From positions 1 to 64,000 of the forward strand of contig CAYULB010000003.1 of the NCBI GenBank assembly GCA_964445575.1: a DNA stretch of 64,000 nt, read 5' to 3'. Below are positions 1 to 9,562 of the stretch, piece after piece (the stretch's first letter is position 1; each line of letters opens with the position of its first letter). The notes below the pieces were generated by a model. That model was not told where the DNA came from, did no database searches, and saw nothing but the letters and a program-made list of their open reading frames with translations. This DNA comes from WJMT01 sp964445575. Lineage in GTDB: Bacteria; Acidobacteriota; Aminicenantia; Aminicenantales; Aminicenantaceae. The translations under genes and the position numbers were made by a program.

Positions 1-94
1 ATCTCTAATTCCGTGATATACGCCTTTTTATTTTTAACGATTTTGGAGATGATTCACCATTCCTGTATCTCCGGCACAATACAGAAAACTTCAT

Positions 95-2341
95 TCACTT
101 TATAAGTTCAATTTTATCTAAATAAACTTCATCCGAACACTTTATGTCAAAGTAATTCCCCCTCGCTTTCAATTTTTTCTTTGGGGGAATTTTTATTCTC
201 ATTTCTTTATCTGGTCCTTTTATCTGATCCTGAAAAATGACTTCTCCATTGAATTCAACCAGTACTTTAACGGGTTTTTCAGAAATTCTTTTCATATGGA
301 TGAGAGCATGCCTTTTAGACTTCACATAATAATAAGTGTATTGATATTTAAACGACTGTGCCTTGTTTTGGTCATTTAGAACAGCTGTGATTCCATTGTC
401 AAGGATATCCAGTTCCGCTAGTAATCCATTTTTTTTCGCCTTTACGAACCCTTCCACAATATCTCCCCAAGATTGGTTGGCTTGTTTTTTGATTTCTGGG
501 ATTCTCTTTCTCTCGGGCTTACCAAATATCATTAAAGATCTGTGAAATACAATAATACGAATCCCGTTTTCCCTTAAATAAGTCAATATAGAGGGGTCAT
601 TGATATCTTCTGGGATATTTTGTATGGGATGAAAATAGGAAGACTTGAATATTTTTAAAGGATCAAAAATTCCAACTCCATAAAAACCATTGTAAACATG
701 TTTATCATGATATATGGTGTACAAAGAATAAATTTTATTGTCCCCAAAGCCTCTGAAATGAGGAAGCTCTAAGACCCCATAGTGAAGGGGATATTTCTCA
801 ATCCGTTTGTACAAAGCCTTTTCATTCACATTATGTTCTCTCAGTCTACCGGTTCCCAGGGGAGGAGGAAAATTTTCAAAAAACATCAAGAATCCCAATA
901 AAAAAACAGCAACCGTTTTGATCTGGTTATTTTTTCTTTTTTTAATAAAAGCTTGAAAACCCAAAAAGATCAGTAATATCCAAAACACAATAAAATAATA
1001 TTTAAATTTAAATCCCCTTAATCGAGCAAGTTGGGGGATTACTAAAGAATTCAAATAAAATAAATTAGTTTTAAGGGGAATAATCTCAAAAAGACTTCTG
1101 AAGCTGCTTAAAAAAACAAAGGACAAGCTACAGAGCACAAATCTTTCATATAATCCGGCTTTTTTCCATGCTAATAAAATATTCATAAAAAAAACAACCA
1201 TTAAGAGGATAAATAAGACATCAACCAGCTCTCTGGCATCTCTTAGGGGGATTTTTTTATAAAAAGTTATTAAAACCGGCATTATCAGCAGAGGAAGAAG
1301 CAAAAAACTAAAAACTTTTTCTGGGATAGCCTTTGCTTTAGAATAAAAAAAATAAAAAATAAAAAAACAGGCCACAAATCCTAAAAACAAAGGAGTTGAA
1401 CGCCCTCTAAGAAATTTAAAAGTCAGAGGAAACCAAGTCGAATAAAAATCCCAAGAACGGAGAAGTGTTTTAGAACTGAATTCAGTTTTTTCGTAAGAAA
1501 TTTCCAATGGATTTGTGATATAGGGAGTGAACACAAAGTATATAAACACACCTAATAAGACCAACCCAATAGTCAATTCTAAAAAATTTTTGAGGGTTAT
1601 TTTTCCTTTTATGGCAATGAAGATTAAAAATAAAAAAAAAGAAAAAATAGATGTCAAAAAAAACAGAGTGATTGAGAACAAAGACTGTAAAAATAAAAAG
1701 AAAAAGAATAAAAAAGCATCTTTTCTTTTAAAATTCTTAACATATTTGATGAGAAATAAGAAGACAAAAATAGAAAAAAAGAAATATAAAAGATGAGGAT
1801 GAGGATAATTGATCTGTCTAAGAGGCAGCAGGATATAAACTCCACCACCAATTACAGAGAAAATTTCACTTCCAATGACTTCTTTAATGAGAAAATAGAC
1901 AGCAATTCCCCCTAAAACAAGAGAAAGGAATAAAAGCAAATTGTACAGAAAATAGATATTTTTTATTCCCGTTAAATAAAAAGGAAGCAGCAATACACTC
2001 TGTCCTATAAAATTTACCCCAGCAGTCAGAGTGAAAGAATAAGGGAAGTAAATAGGAAAATGATAAATATCAGCAAAGGAGAAGCTAGCCATAGATTTCA
2101 TGTTGTGCATTATAATGCCCACAGCAATGTTGTTATCACCATTGTCCGGAAGAATGATTTCATTTAAAAAATTAGGAAACAGGAAATAAACAGAAAGAAT
2201 GGAAATAAAACTAAAGAAAACCAGCACCTTTAACAGAGGATGACATTGAAAAAAGCTTACGATTCGATGTTTGAAGGTGAAAATCTTATTCAAAAAACCA
2301 CTCTTTTCTATTGAATTGAAATGAATTTTATTTAAAAACAA
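95..2341 (-). CDS. Large polytopic membrane protein, GT-C/YfhO-like architecture, function unknown
   Basis: A 748-residue protein. About the first 500 residues are mostly hydrophobic, with ten or more probable membrane segments; the last 230 or so form a soluble domain. An acidic pair plus GDNN lies near residues 67-72, just after the first membrane span. This is the position where GT-C glycosyltransferase-like membrane proteins carry a catalytic acidic motif. This layout (N-terminal acidic loop, many helices, soluble tail) is typical of GT-C or YfhO-like envelope proteins, but no family-specific motif is recognised. No ATG is available near the N-terminus: the frame opens with TTG, with another TTG at codon 17, so the start is uncertain. 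The gene lies 3' of a flippase-like membrane protein on the same strand, which fits a joint role in lipid or polysaccharide handling (inference). Confidence 0.75.
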   Translation of the reverse strand: MFLNKIHFNSIEKSGFLNKIFTFKHRIVSFFQCHPLLKVLVFFSFISILSVYFLFPNFLNEIILPDNGDNNIAVGIIMHNMKSMASFSFADIYHFPIYFPYSFTLTAGVNFIGQSVLLLPFYLTGIKNIYFLYNLLLFLSLVLGGIAVYFLIKEVIGSEIFSVIGGGVYILLPLRQINYPHPHLLYFFFSIFVFLFLIKYVKNFKRKDAFLFFFFLFLQSLFSITLFFLTSIFSFFLFLIFIAIKGKITLKNFLELTIGLVLLGVFIYFVFTPYITNPLEISYEKTEFSSKTLLRSWDFYSTWFPLTFKFLRGRSTPLFLGFVACFFIFYFFYSKAKAIPEKVFSFLLLPLLIMPVLITFYKKIPLRDARELVDVLFILLMVVFFMNILLAWKKAGLYERFVLCSLSFVFLSSFRSLFEIIPLKTNLFYLNSLVIPQLARLRGFKFKYYFIVFWILLIFLGFQAFIKKRKNNQIKTVAVFLLGFLMFFENFPPPLGTGRLREHNVNEKALYKRIEKYPLHYGVLELPHFRGFGDNKIYSLYTIYHDKHVYNGFYGVGIFDPLKIFKSSYFHPIQNIPEDINDPSILTYLRENGIRIIVFHRSLMIFGKPERKRIPEIKKQANQSWGDIVEGFVKAKKNGLLAELDILDNGITAVLNDQNKAQSFKYQYTYYYVKSKRHALIHMKRISEKPVKVLVEFNGEVIFQDQIKGPDKEMRIKIPPKKKLKARGNYFDIKCSDEVYLDKIELIK

Positions 2342-2406
2342 AAATCATGTCAAATTCTAATGGAACACATGCCTTCTAAAATTAAATCTGGCCCATATGG
2401 AAAGAT

Positions 2407-3363
2407 TTATTTGTTTTTTACTTTTTGGAAATTCTTAAAATTTAAAGGTTTAATCCACCAAGCCACCGCTCCTATCAATCCACCGAACACAAAGAAATTT
2501 AAAAATACCAAAAAAGAATAACTGACCGCAAGCTCGGGATTAAATCCAAGCAGGGAGAAAAAATAGATGAGTACCGCATCTCTGGTTCCAAGCCCTGAAA
2601 TGGACAAAGGCATCAAGCTGATAAGGTTGGAGATGCCCATGATCAGACTGATATCCAGAAAGGTGATGGATATCCCCAAAGAATTTAAGAGAATGGTGCA
2701 CTGGAAGAAAAACAACAAATAGCTCAAACAGGTGAGCAAAAAAGCCCACCACAGACGCGGTGAAATCAATTCATTCACCCCATTGTAAAAGTCATTAAAT
2801 CTATTTTTTATCCTGTCTTCATATTTTTTTATGAGGGCTATTTTGTACAACAAACTCATAGGTTTTTTCATAAATCTTTTATTCAAAAGAACCACCGGTG
2901 AAAAAACAATCAGCATCAGCAAAATCAAATAGGTTAAAGTTAATTTTCCCAAAACACTGAATTTCCATAGCCCTAAGATCCCTACAAACAGGAGAAGATA
3001 CATATCAAATAATCGATCTATAAGAACGCTTGACATTCCTTTGCTTAAAGAGACTTCCTTATCCTGCTTGACATAGAAAGCCTTAATAAACTCTCCTAAA
3101 CGACCAGGAGTGATGAAACCAAAATACAGGCTGCTCATGTACGTAAGATAGGTATCATAGAGAGGAAAAGAAATCTTTTGGTCTTTTAAAAGCAGATTCC
3201 ATCGAAATGACTTGATCAATAAAAGTGGAAAAACCAATATCAAGGCAAACAAAAATAATATGACTTTTATCTGGGAAAGAACAAGCAGTGATTCTCTAAG
3301 GTCGATCTTCCATAGGACAACAATAAAAATAATGAGTCCTAAGAATTTTATATATTTTTTCAT
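2407..3363 (-). CDS. Lysylphosphatidylglycerol synthase TM region/flippase-like family (UPF0104) membrane protein
   Basis: An integral membrane protein of 318 residues from the chosen ATG (the frame could begin nine codons earlier at a TTG). It has roughly eight hydrophobic segments and the family-typical segments SLYFGFITPGRLGEF (about residues 80-95) and SLMPLSISGLGTRD (about 245-260). These match the TIGR00374/UPF0104 family, related to the membrane domain of MprF and proposed to flip or transport lipids. There is no lysyltransferase domain, so only the membrane part is present. It sits just 5' of the large membrane protein on the same strand. The ATG start was chosen because the usual family N-terminus (Lys-rich residues followed at once by a membrane span) begins there. 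Confidence 0.85.
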   Translation of the reverse strand: MKKYIKFLGLIIFIVVLWKIDLRESLLVLSQIKVILFLFALILVFPLLLIKSFRWNLLLKDQKISFPLYDTYLTYMSSLYFGFITPGRLGEFIKAFYVKQDKEVSLSKGMSSVLIDRLFDMYLLLFVGILGLWKFSVLGKLTLTYLILLMLIVFSPVVLLNKRFMKKPMSLLYKIALIKKYEDRIKNRFNDFYNGVNELISPRLWWAFLLTCLSYLLFFFQCTILLNSLGISITFLDISLIMGISNLISLMPLSISGLGTRDAVLIYFFSLLGFNPELAVSYSFLVFLNFFVFGGLIGAVAWWIKPLNFKNFQKVKNK

Positions 3364-3457
3364 TATTCTGTAATCATCTGAACATCCCAATATAATCCAT
3401 TATAATTCTTTGTTCAAAAAAAAAGGTAGAGGGGAAAGTTTTTTTGGTTTGTCTTAT

Positions 3458-4879
3458 CTATGCTAAGGGGAATCTTATCTCAAATTCTGTTCCTTTTTTG
3501 ACTTCACTTCGGACATTGATTACGGCTCCATGAATATCAGCAACTCGTTTTATGATGGAAAGTCCTAATCCCACCCCACCACTTTCTTTGGACCGAGATT
3601 TATCAACCACATAAAACCGATCAAAAATAAAGGGAAGGGACTCTTTAGGAATGCCTATTCCTGTATCACATATGAACAAGACCGCTTCATTCTGCTTTTT
3701 ATCAAGAGAAAGTTCTATCTTACCCCCTCTACTGGTGTATCGCACAGCATTATCAACCAAGTTTGATATCATACGCTCTAAAAGCGCTTTCTTTCCCTTA
3801 ACAGTCAATGGGGTTATGTTTTTAATTTCTAAATTTATATCTTTTTTGCCTGCCAGGTTTTCATACTTTTCATAGAAATTCATTAAAATCTCATCCAAAG
3901 GGACCTCTCCCTTTAAATTTTCTCTTTTTAAGTTTTCCGTTCTGGAAAGCAGAAGCAGGTCTTCTATTATTTTTTCCATATGGTATGTTTCTTCTAAAAC
4001 GCTTTTCAAGGTTTCCTTATATTCATCCAAAGCCCTTTCTTTCCTTAAACTCACTTCAATTTCGCCTCTTATATTAGTCAATGGGGTTCTGAGCTCATGA
4101 GAAACATCACCTGAAAACTGCTTTATTTTTTTCACTGATTTATCAAGCCTTGAAATCATATCATTGAATGTTTCAACCAATACTCCGATTTCATCTTTTC
4201 TTTTCTTTGCATCAATCCGGTGAGAAAGGTCATCTGTAGTGATTTGATTGGCAGTCTGAGCTACATTGACCACAGGCAAAAGTGCTTTCCTGATAATAAA
4301 ATTTCCCCCAGCCGAAGCAAGTAGCAGCATCAGAAATCCCGAAAAGATAAGGATTATAAATATTTTTCGAGTTTTTGAATAAAAAGAGCTTAAGGACAAT
4401 CCTGCCTGAAGAATGTAATTTCCTTTGATCTGGAAAAGGATTACCCTTAAAGGAGAATGAGAAGCCCCTTCCTTCTCCCAACTTATATACAGCGGACTGA
4501 GGCCAGATTTATCGGCTTTGCAGTAAAGATTTTTTTCTAAAATAAAACTATCATCATAGGAATCGCTGGTGTGGATCACCTTTTCTAAAAAGTCCTCTTT
4601 TTTATGAGAAATTTTTACTATTAAAATATAAGGGTGGTAGTGTCTGTACTCCTTTTCCACTTTTTCTATGGATTCTTCAAAAGTAACTCTTCTTTGTCTC
4701 CAGTATGTGTCATTCAGTTCCTCAGCAATCTCTTCCAAAGTATGATCGAGTTCATTTAAAAGACTGTTGCGATAGCTCCCGTAAATAACCACCCCAATTA
4801 TCCCTATTATAATAGCGAGGAACACAACGTACCAGATGGTGAGTTTGAAAACAAGAGATTTAGTCTTTTTTGTCCTCAT
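3458..4879 (-). CDS. Sensor histidine kinase (HAMP-HisKA-HATPase)
   Basis: A 473-residue membrane histidine kinase. Two membrane spans, at about residues 12-33 and 170-192, bracket an extracytoplasmic sensor region of some 135 residues. A HAMP domain follows, then the phosphoacceptor H-box (FSGDVSHELRTPLTNIRGE, about residue 260). The ATPase domain shows the N box (LVDNAVRYTSRGG), G1 (DTGIGIP) and G2 (GGVGLGLSII). The start lies inside the end of the response-regulator gene (20-bp overlap), so the pair is translationally coupled. The stimulus is not evident; the organisation resembles the heavy-metal/envelope-stress class (CusS-like), but no specific ligand residues are seen. Confidence 0.95.
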   Translation of the reverse strand: MRTKKTKSLVFKLTIWYVVFLAIIIGIIGVVIYGSYRNSLLNELDHTLEEIAEELNDTYWRQRRVTFEESIEKVEKEYRHYHPYILIVKISHKKEDFLEKVIHTSDSYDDSFILEKNLYCKADKSGLSPLYISWEKEGASHSPLRVILFQIKGNYILQAGLSLSSFYSKTRKIFIILIFSGFLMLLLASAGGNFIIRKALLPVVNVAQTANQITTDDLSHRIDAKKRKDEIGVLVETFNDMISRLDKSVKKIKQFSGDVSHELRTPLTNIRGEIEVSLRKERALDEYKETLKSVLEETYHMEKIIEDLLLLSRTENLKRENLKGEVPLDEILMNFYEKYENLAGKKDINLEIKNITPLTVKGKKALLERMISNLVDNAVRYTSRGGKIELSLDKKQNEAVLFICDTGIGIPKESLPFIFDRFYVVDKSRSKESGGVGLGLSIIKRVADIHGAVINVRSEVKKGTEFEIRFPLA

Positions 4880-5555
4880 CTATTTTATACCCGTATCCCC
4901 TTATGGTATGGATCAGTTTTTTATTGAAATCCTTGTCAATCTTTTTTCGCAAATGATTGATATAGACATTGACCACATTACTCAATCCATCATAATTCAT
5001 ATCCCAGACATGTTCAATGATCATTGATTTGGATACCATTCTCCCTCTGTTGCGCATCAGGTATTCCAGTAAGGCATATTCTTTGCCAGTGAGGGATATT
5101 TTTTTTCCTCTTCTCAATACCGTCCTTTTCCACGGGTTTAATTCGAGATTATTAATCTTAAGAATTTTTCCTTTATAATCCTGACTTCTTCTCAAAAGCG
5201 CTTTAATTCTTGCCAGGAGTTCTTCAAAAGAAAACGGTTTGGTGAGATAATCATCAGCGCCTTCAGACAATCCATTTATCTTATCTTCCAGGGTATCCTT
5301 AGCTGTCAGCATGATAATGGGAGTAGTGATTGACTTTTCTCTGATTTCCTTGCACACGGCTATCCCGTCTTTTCCTGGAAGCATGATATCGAGAATAATT
5401 AAATCATAATCGTTCACCTCAATATAATACACAGCCTCAGTTCCATTCCGGCATATATCCACTGCAAATTGCTCCTCTCTAAACCCCTTTTGCAGAAAAG
5501 CAGACAGTTTCTTATCATCTTCAACGATTAATATTCTCATTTTGCTGTTACTCAT
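4860..5555 (-). CDS. OmpR/PhoB-family response regulator
   Basis: A 231-residue two-domain regulator. The N-terminal receiver has the acidic pocket (VEDD), the phosphoacceptor Asp in LIILDIMLPGKDG (about residue 57) and the conserved Lys in LTKPF. The C-terminal winged helix (about residues 130-225) contains the OmpR signature LTGKEYALLEYLMRN and the ending HTIRGYGYKI. It overlaps the 5' end of the histidine kinase gene and is therefore its cognate partner. A second ATG five codons in (MRILIVEDD) is an alternative start. The 640-bp gap upstream probably carries its promoter. Confidence 0.95.
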   Translation of the reverse strand: MSNSKMRILIVEDDKKLSAFLQKGFREEQFAVDICRNGTEAVYYIEVNDYDLIILDIMLPGKDGIAVCKEIREKSITTPIIMLTAKDTLEDKINGLSEGADDYLTKPFSFEELLARIKALLRRSQDYKGKILKINNLELNPWKRTVLRRGKKISLTGKEYALLEYLMRNRGRMVSKSMIIEHVWDMNYDGLSNVVNVYINHLRKKIDKDFNKKLIHTIRGYGYKIDEDKKD

Positions 5556-6196
5556 TATGCCAACTTTTTTGATTCATTACTAGAAAACAGGTATTTTCTC
5601 AGACTACTATGAATTTCAACCATACTCTCTATATTGTCCTTGGCTGGTTCTGCCAGCCCATAAAAAAAATTCTGGCAATCTTATACACACTTACTGCGTT
5701 CTCCTCAATAATTCAAATAAAGCATGAGTTAATTCTTAATTATCCTGACCTATTCATAAAAAAATGGCAATGTTTTCATTATTAATTTATTTTCAGCGAT
5801 AGACAAGATATTATCAAAAAGCAGTAAATTGTGAGTTGTAAATTGTGAATTATATTTCATTTAAAAAATTAAATTTATATTCAATTAACCATTCACCACT
5901 TACCATTCGCAATTCACAGTATCTTCAATGTCGCTTCAGCCACACCTGAATTTCCTAAAGCCGGCGGCTGCTTTTTAAACATTTAGCCTGTCTCGCTTTT
6001 CTCGCTCCTCACGCATTGGCCAAACCAAATAACCTAAAGAATCCATAGAAACTGGAAAAACGAAACAAACTCTATCAACTCTATTCATGCCCTGATGCCT
6101 CGCATCTGCAGCAACCTCGACTCATGAATAATCCAGGTTATTATAGATATTTATATTTAAATGAGAGTTAAATTAAGATTAATAAATTTTAATAAT
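5556..6196. repeat. Gene-free 640-bp spacer containing small dispersed repeats
   Basis: No open frame in this spacer looks coding. It contains three kinds of repetitive sequence. At about 5826-5927, AT-rich words of the AAATTGTGA type recur on the left and appear in inverted form on the right (GCAATTCAC), giving an imperfect large palindrome. At 5926-5954 there is a 29-bp element that also occurs inverted at 31848-31876 and as a 20-bp core at 24991-25010. At 6123-6140 there is a copy of a degenerate ATGAATAATCC motif seen in several other spacers. The promoter for the response-regulator operon should lie at its left end but could not be pinpointed. Confidence 0.6.
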
Positions 6197-8335
6197 TTAA
6201 AAATACTTTCGGACAGCTTGAGATACAGCCATAAAGCTGTGAGCCCATTGAGGAAGAGGGGGCCTTTGATTATCTTTCCCCATCTTTTGCCATTTTTCAT
6301 CTGTCAGTCGGTCGTCTAAAGGATGTTTGAATTCATAATAAGAGTACACTGCCCCATGGGTTATGCGACGGCCTTTGCTATCACTGATAATCACGTATAT
6401 ATGAAAGGGAAAGCCTACTCCTTCTTCTAAAACCTGAGAGGTGTTTAGCTCTGTGTGAACATCAACAATGATATCCATTTGCTCATCTGCATCTGAAGTT
6501 ATTTTTTTCTGAATAGATTCAGGGAATCTTTTCAATTCTTTAAGAGTGCTTCCAATATCCCAAATAAATGAGTATTCCTCCTTGGTTAAGGATTTTTTCT
6601 CGAGTTCCTTTTCAGAAATGACTTTTAATTTATGCAGTACTGCTTCAAATTTTCTTATTTTGTCCTGAACTTCAGGTATTTCTATTTTTAACTCGCTGTG
6701 CATTTCTCTCAATCTTGACATCATATGCTGGATTCTTTCGTAAACCTGAGGGTAGGGCTCTACATAGCCATAGGTAAACGCAGGCTGAGGAAGAGGCGCT
6801 CTTCCCATCAGTGTATAACTCTGCTTAGCATACAAAATGGTGTCATGCCTTAATTCGGTCCAGGATCCAAGTGCGGTCATCAATTCTTTCTCTATCCAGG
6901 AAGATCCTTTCATAAAACCAGGGGCATTTTCTTTTATATCCTCATTTAAAAGGGGAATCAAACTATAGAGCCAGTGCCAATAAAGATTCTGGGTCCATTT
7001 TTTTTGATCTATAGAAGCAAACTCTTTTTTCAGTTGATTCATTTGTTCATTATATCCTTCATACTCTGTGTCTCCCTCTTTCTGTAAAATTTCCAAAGCC
7101 CTCTGAGACCCTAAAACAGCAAAAACATCCAGTCCTCTTGGGAATGCCCTGGCTTGTCCTACATTGGGAATATTTTCCATGGTAAAAGGTTTGTCTTTCC
7201 CAGTATATTTCAGTTTTTTAACCCCAAAAACCAGCTGCTGAAAAATATAAGAATCCGGAATGAACCTCTGTCCCATAAATCGAAATCCCAATGTTGTCTT
7301 CTTAAAATCCTTATCTTCATAAGCTAGAGCGGAAAGGACTTTTGGGGGTTCCATCTCTTGGGCTTTCTGAATAAAATCAGATAAAAATTTCTCATTATGG
7401 TATTTGTCAATATTCTGATTGGAGGGAAATATGTCTTTTATCAGAGATATATAATCTTCAGCATTCAAATCATCTGTTTTTCCTACAAAATACACAGTAG
7501 GCTTATAAATCATGTTCCACAGTTCAAAGGCTCTTGGATTACGCATGAGAGCATCAACCATCAAGAGGGCTTGGAGAGTCATTTTTCTTCCATGAATAAG
7601 CGCTTCATCACTTTTTCCCGGCTTCAGTTTAAAATCAATCCTGCCGTACCACATCATGACTTTAAAATATTTTTTGAAGGTTTCATTTCTGGTGTAATGC
7701 CCTCTAGGATAATACTGGCTGTAGTCTTCATAGGCATAAGGATGAGTTAACATGGAAGGATGATCCACATAATCTAAAAGGGCCCTAAATTTGATTCCTT
7801 TGTGGTCAGAAATGTTTTTTAGTTCTTCACTTACCAATTCATCCAGCTTATTACCTGGTTTGAAATCTGGTTCAAACAGCTTTTTAGCTACAGAAAAGAA
7901 TCCAATATTTAACCGTGCTGCTTGTTTGACCTCTTCACTATCCGCTTCTTCATAATGATTCTTTGAAATCTGAAGCATTAGGTCTGTCAGCTCTTTACTG
8001 AAATCAAAAAGTCTTTGTATTTCAAGAATCCTTAAAACGGAATCAAAAAACAGATGGGAAGTGTGTAAAGCAGCATCTGTAGTGATAAAAATAGGATGGT
8101 TGTTTTTTTTGCAATCTTGGTAGACTTCGAAAATTTCTTTTTCATTCCCGGGTACCACCACAAAACTGTTCGTTTTTAACTTATTTAGAGCCTCTTCACT
8201 CAATTTTAACTTGTCTAAAAGGCCAAGGTCCTGTAAAAAGATCCGCTCCCTGACCTGCTGTGCGGAAACCAACCCGTTTATGACAAAAAATACAATCAAT
8301 AATAGCCCCGTGTATTTATTTTTCTTTGTTTTCAT
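6197..8335 (-). CDS. Exported DUF3160-type protein of unknown function
   Basis: A 712-residue protein with a clear signal peptide (Lys-rich start, hydrophobic stretch to about residue 24, VSA|QQ as the likely cleavage site). The region FITTDAALHTSHLFFDSVL (about residues 83-101), the Tyr-rich segment near HPYAYEDYSQYYPRG and the C-terminal VDVHTE/GVGFPFHIYV segments are what I recognise as the DUF3160 family, found in several anaerobic lineages. No enzyme motif is evident. The start is supported by an AGGGGATC ribosome-binding site seven bases upstream. It is monocistronic as far as can be seen, with an empty spacer downstream. The product is expected outside the cytoplasmic membrane. Confidence 0.8.
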   Translation of the reverse strand: MKTKKNKYTGLLLIVFFVINGLVSAQQVRERIFLQDLGLLDKLKLSEEALNKLKTNSFVVVPGNEKEIFEVYQDCKKNNHPIFITTDAALHTSHLFFDSVLRILEIQRLFDFSKELTDLMLQISKNHYEEADSEEVKQAARLNIGFFSVAKKLFEPDFKPGNKLDELVSEELKNISDHKGIKFRALLDYVDHPSMLTHPYAYEDYSQYYPRGHYTRNETFKKYFKVMMWYGRIDFKLKPGKSDEALIHGRKMTLQALLMVDALMRNPRAFELWNMIYKPTVYFVGKTDDLNAEDYISLIKDIFPSNQNIDKYHNEKFLSDFIQKAQEMEPPKVLSALAYEDKDFKKTTLGFRFMGQRFIPDSYIFQQLVFGVKKLKYTGKDKPFTMENIPNVGQARAFPRGLDVFAVLGSQRALEILQKEGDTEYEGYNEQMNQLKKEFASIDQKKWTQNLYWHWLYSLIPLLNEDIKENAPGFMKGSSWIEKELMTALGSWTELRHDTILYAKQSYTLMGRAPLPQPAFTYGYVEPYPQVYERIQHMMSRLREMHSELKIEIPEVQDKIRKFEAVLHKLKVISEKELEKKSLTKEEYSFIWDIGSTLKELKRFPESIQKKITSDADEQMDIIVDVHTELNTSQVLEEGVGFPFHIYVIISDSKGRRITHGAVYSYYEFKHPLDDRLTDEKWQKMGKDNQRPPLPQWAHSFMAVSQAVRKYF

Positions 8336-8387
8336 TTCAGATCCCCTTTAACATTAACTCTTAAAACTTTTCAGTAACAACTTTATA

Positions 8388-8747
8388 CTAATTTATTTCA
8401 AAAAATTCAAATATGAGAGTAAAACCTACCCATGCAATAACTGCCTGAAGCAAGATAATAACCAGGCTGCCCCCCACAGCAACTACTAATCCTCTGACCA
8501 AAATTGCAGTAATCTCTTTTTGGTCATTTCTTCCGTAGGCTTGAGCAGTCAGCCCTGTTGTTCCCATGCGAAGAAAACCAAACCCCCAACATATAAAATT
8601 AAAGATCAAACTTCCCAGAGCAACCGCCCCAATGTAATATTCTGACTCCAATCTCCCCATAAGGGCTGTATCTACCAATCCCAAGAGGGGAATCGATATA
8701 TTGCTTATAATAATAGGGATGGAAAGCCTAAGAATCTCTTTGTTCAT
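8388..8747 (-). pseudogene. Truncated MATE-family efflux protein (N-terminal third)
   Basis: A frame of 119 residues that begins exactly like a DinF/NorM-type MATE transporter: LSIPIIISNISIPLLGLVDTALMG followed by FLRMGTTGLTAQAYGRND. It then stops after three to four membrane helices. Functional family members have about 440 residues and 12 helices, so two thirds are missing. The start overlaps the methyltransferase stop as ATGA, showing the gene was once translationally coupled to the cluster. Only about 50 bp separate the stop from the DUF3160 gene, so the 3' part has been deleted. A functional fragment is unlikely. Confidence 0.85.
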
Positions 8748-9520
8748 TTATTTTTTTTGAGAACAAAGCTTCTTCTTAAACCAATGAATTTCAATACATT
8801 CTCTGAAATCATTTTTTCTAATTTCTCATTCAGTTTTATAGATATCGGACGATTAAAAGGCAAGACAATAGTTGTATTCTCTTCCAGTATCTTTAAATGA
8901 TTTTTTTGGAAAAGATCTATCAGCTTTTTTCTCCTAGGAAAATTATGAGGTCCTTCACTGTGATGGATCTGAAATACAGCAGCAAACCAGTGCATAGGTT
9001 CCCATAATAGATTCGGACATGTCAGCACCATGATCCCTCCTGGTTTCAGCACTCTGGCTAGTTCTTTCATAAAAAGTTCCACATCACTGATATGTTCTAT
9101 AGTCTCATAACAGGCGATCAAGTCAAAATAATTTCCATCAAAAGGGAGAGCATAATCCAGAACTTTAACCCATTCACAATATTCTTTTTTATCCTTTAAT
9201 CGTTCTTCAGCTAACGATAAAAGGTAATCCGAAAAATCAGCTAAAAAAGATTTCTGTATCACTCCTTTTTCAATCCAGAATTCAGTTCCTTTTCCGGTTC
9301 TAGCCTGTATATCCAGCATTATCATTTGATATTTCACGTGTTTTTTTGCCAGCTTCCAAGAATTTGTAAATCTCCGATAATAGCTGTAAGTGCTTTCATT
9401 AATGTCATCATAGTCAGTGACACTATCCCAAAAATCTCCCACTTGTTTCAGAGTCCAGTCTTTACACATGAAATATTTATATTCCAGAAAAGTTCGAGTC
9501 AACGCCCCTTTAAGTTTCAT
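8744..9520 (-). CDS. Class I SAM-dependent methyltransferase
   Basis: A 258-residue protein with the Methyltransf_11 layout: a strand plus acidic residue near the second motif, the motif IV-like stretch FDLIACYETIEHI (about residues 130-142) and the post-motif VLKPGGIMVLTCPN (about 160-173). Motif I is unusual (LDIQARTGKGTEF rather than DxGxGxG). The substrate is unknown. The gene is in a same-strand run with an FrhB-like protein and a family 2 glycosyltransferase, so modification of a cell-surface glycan or lipid carrier is a reasonable inference. It is coupled by ATGA to the truncated MATE gene downstream. Confidence 0.85.
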   Translation of the reverse strand: MKLKGALTRTFLEYKYFMCKDWTLKQVGDFWDSVTDYDDINESTYSYYRRFTNSWKLAKKHVKYQMIMLDIQARTGKGTEFWIEKGVIQKSFLADFSDYLLSLAEERLKDKKEYCEWVKVLDYALPFDGNYFDLIACYETIEHISDVELFMKELARVLKPGGIMVLTCPNLLWEPMHWFAAVFQIHHSEGPHNFPRRKKLIDLFQKNHLKILEENTTIVLPFNRPISIKLNEKLEKMISENVLKFIGLRRSFVLKKNK

Positions 9521-9562
9521 CTTAACACCATTTATTCATTCCGTTCACATGATTACCTTAAA

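Noticed and set aside
5556..6196. CRISPR-like array
   Set aside because: Repeated words are short, unequal in spacing and partly inverted; no regular repeat-spacer unit and no cas gene in the window.
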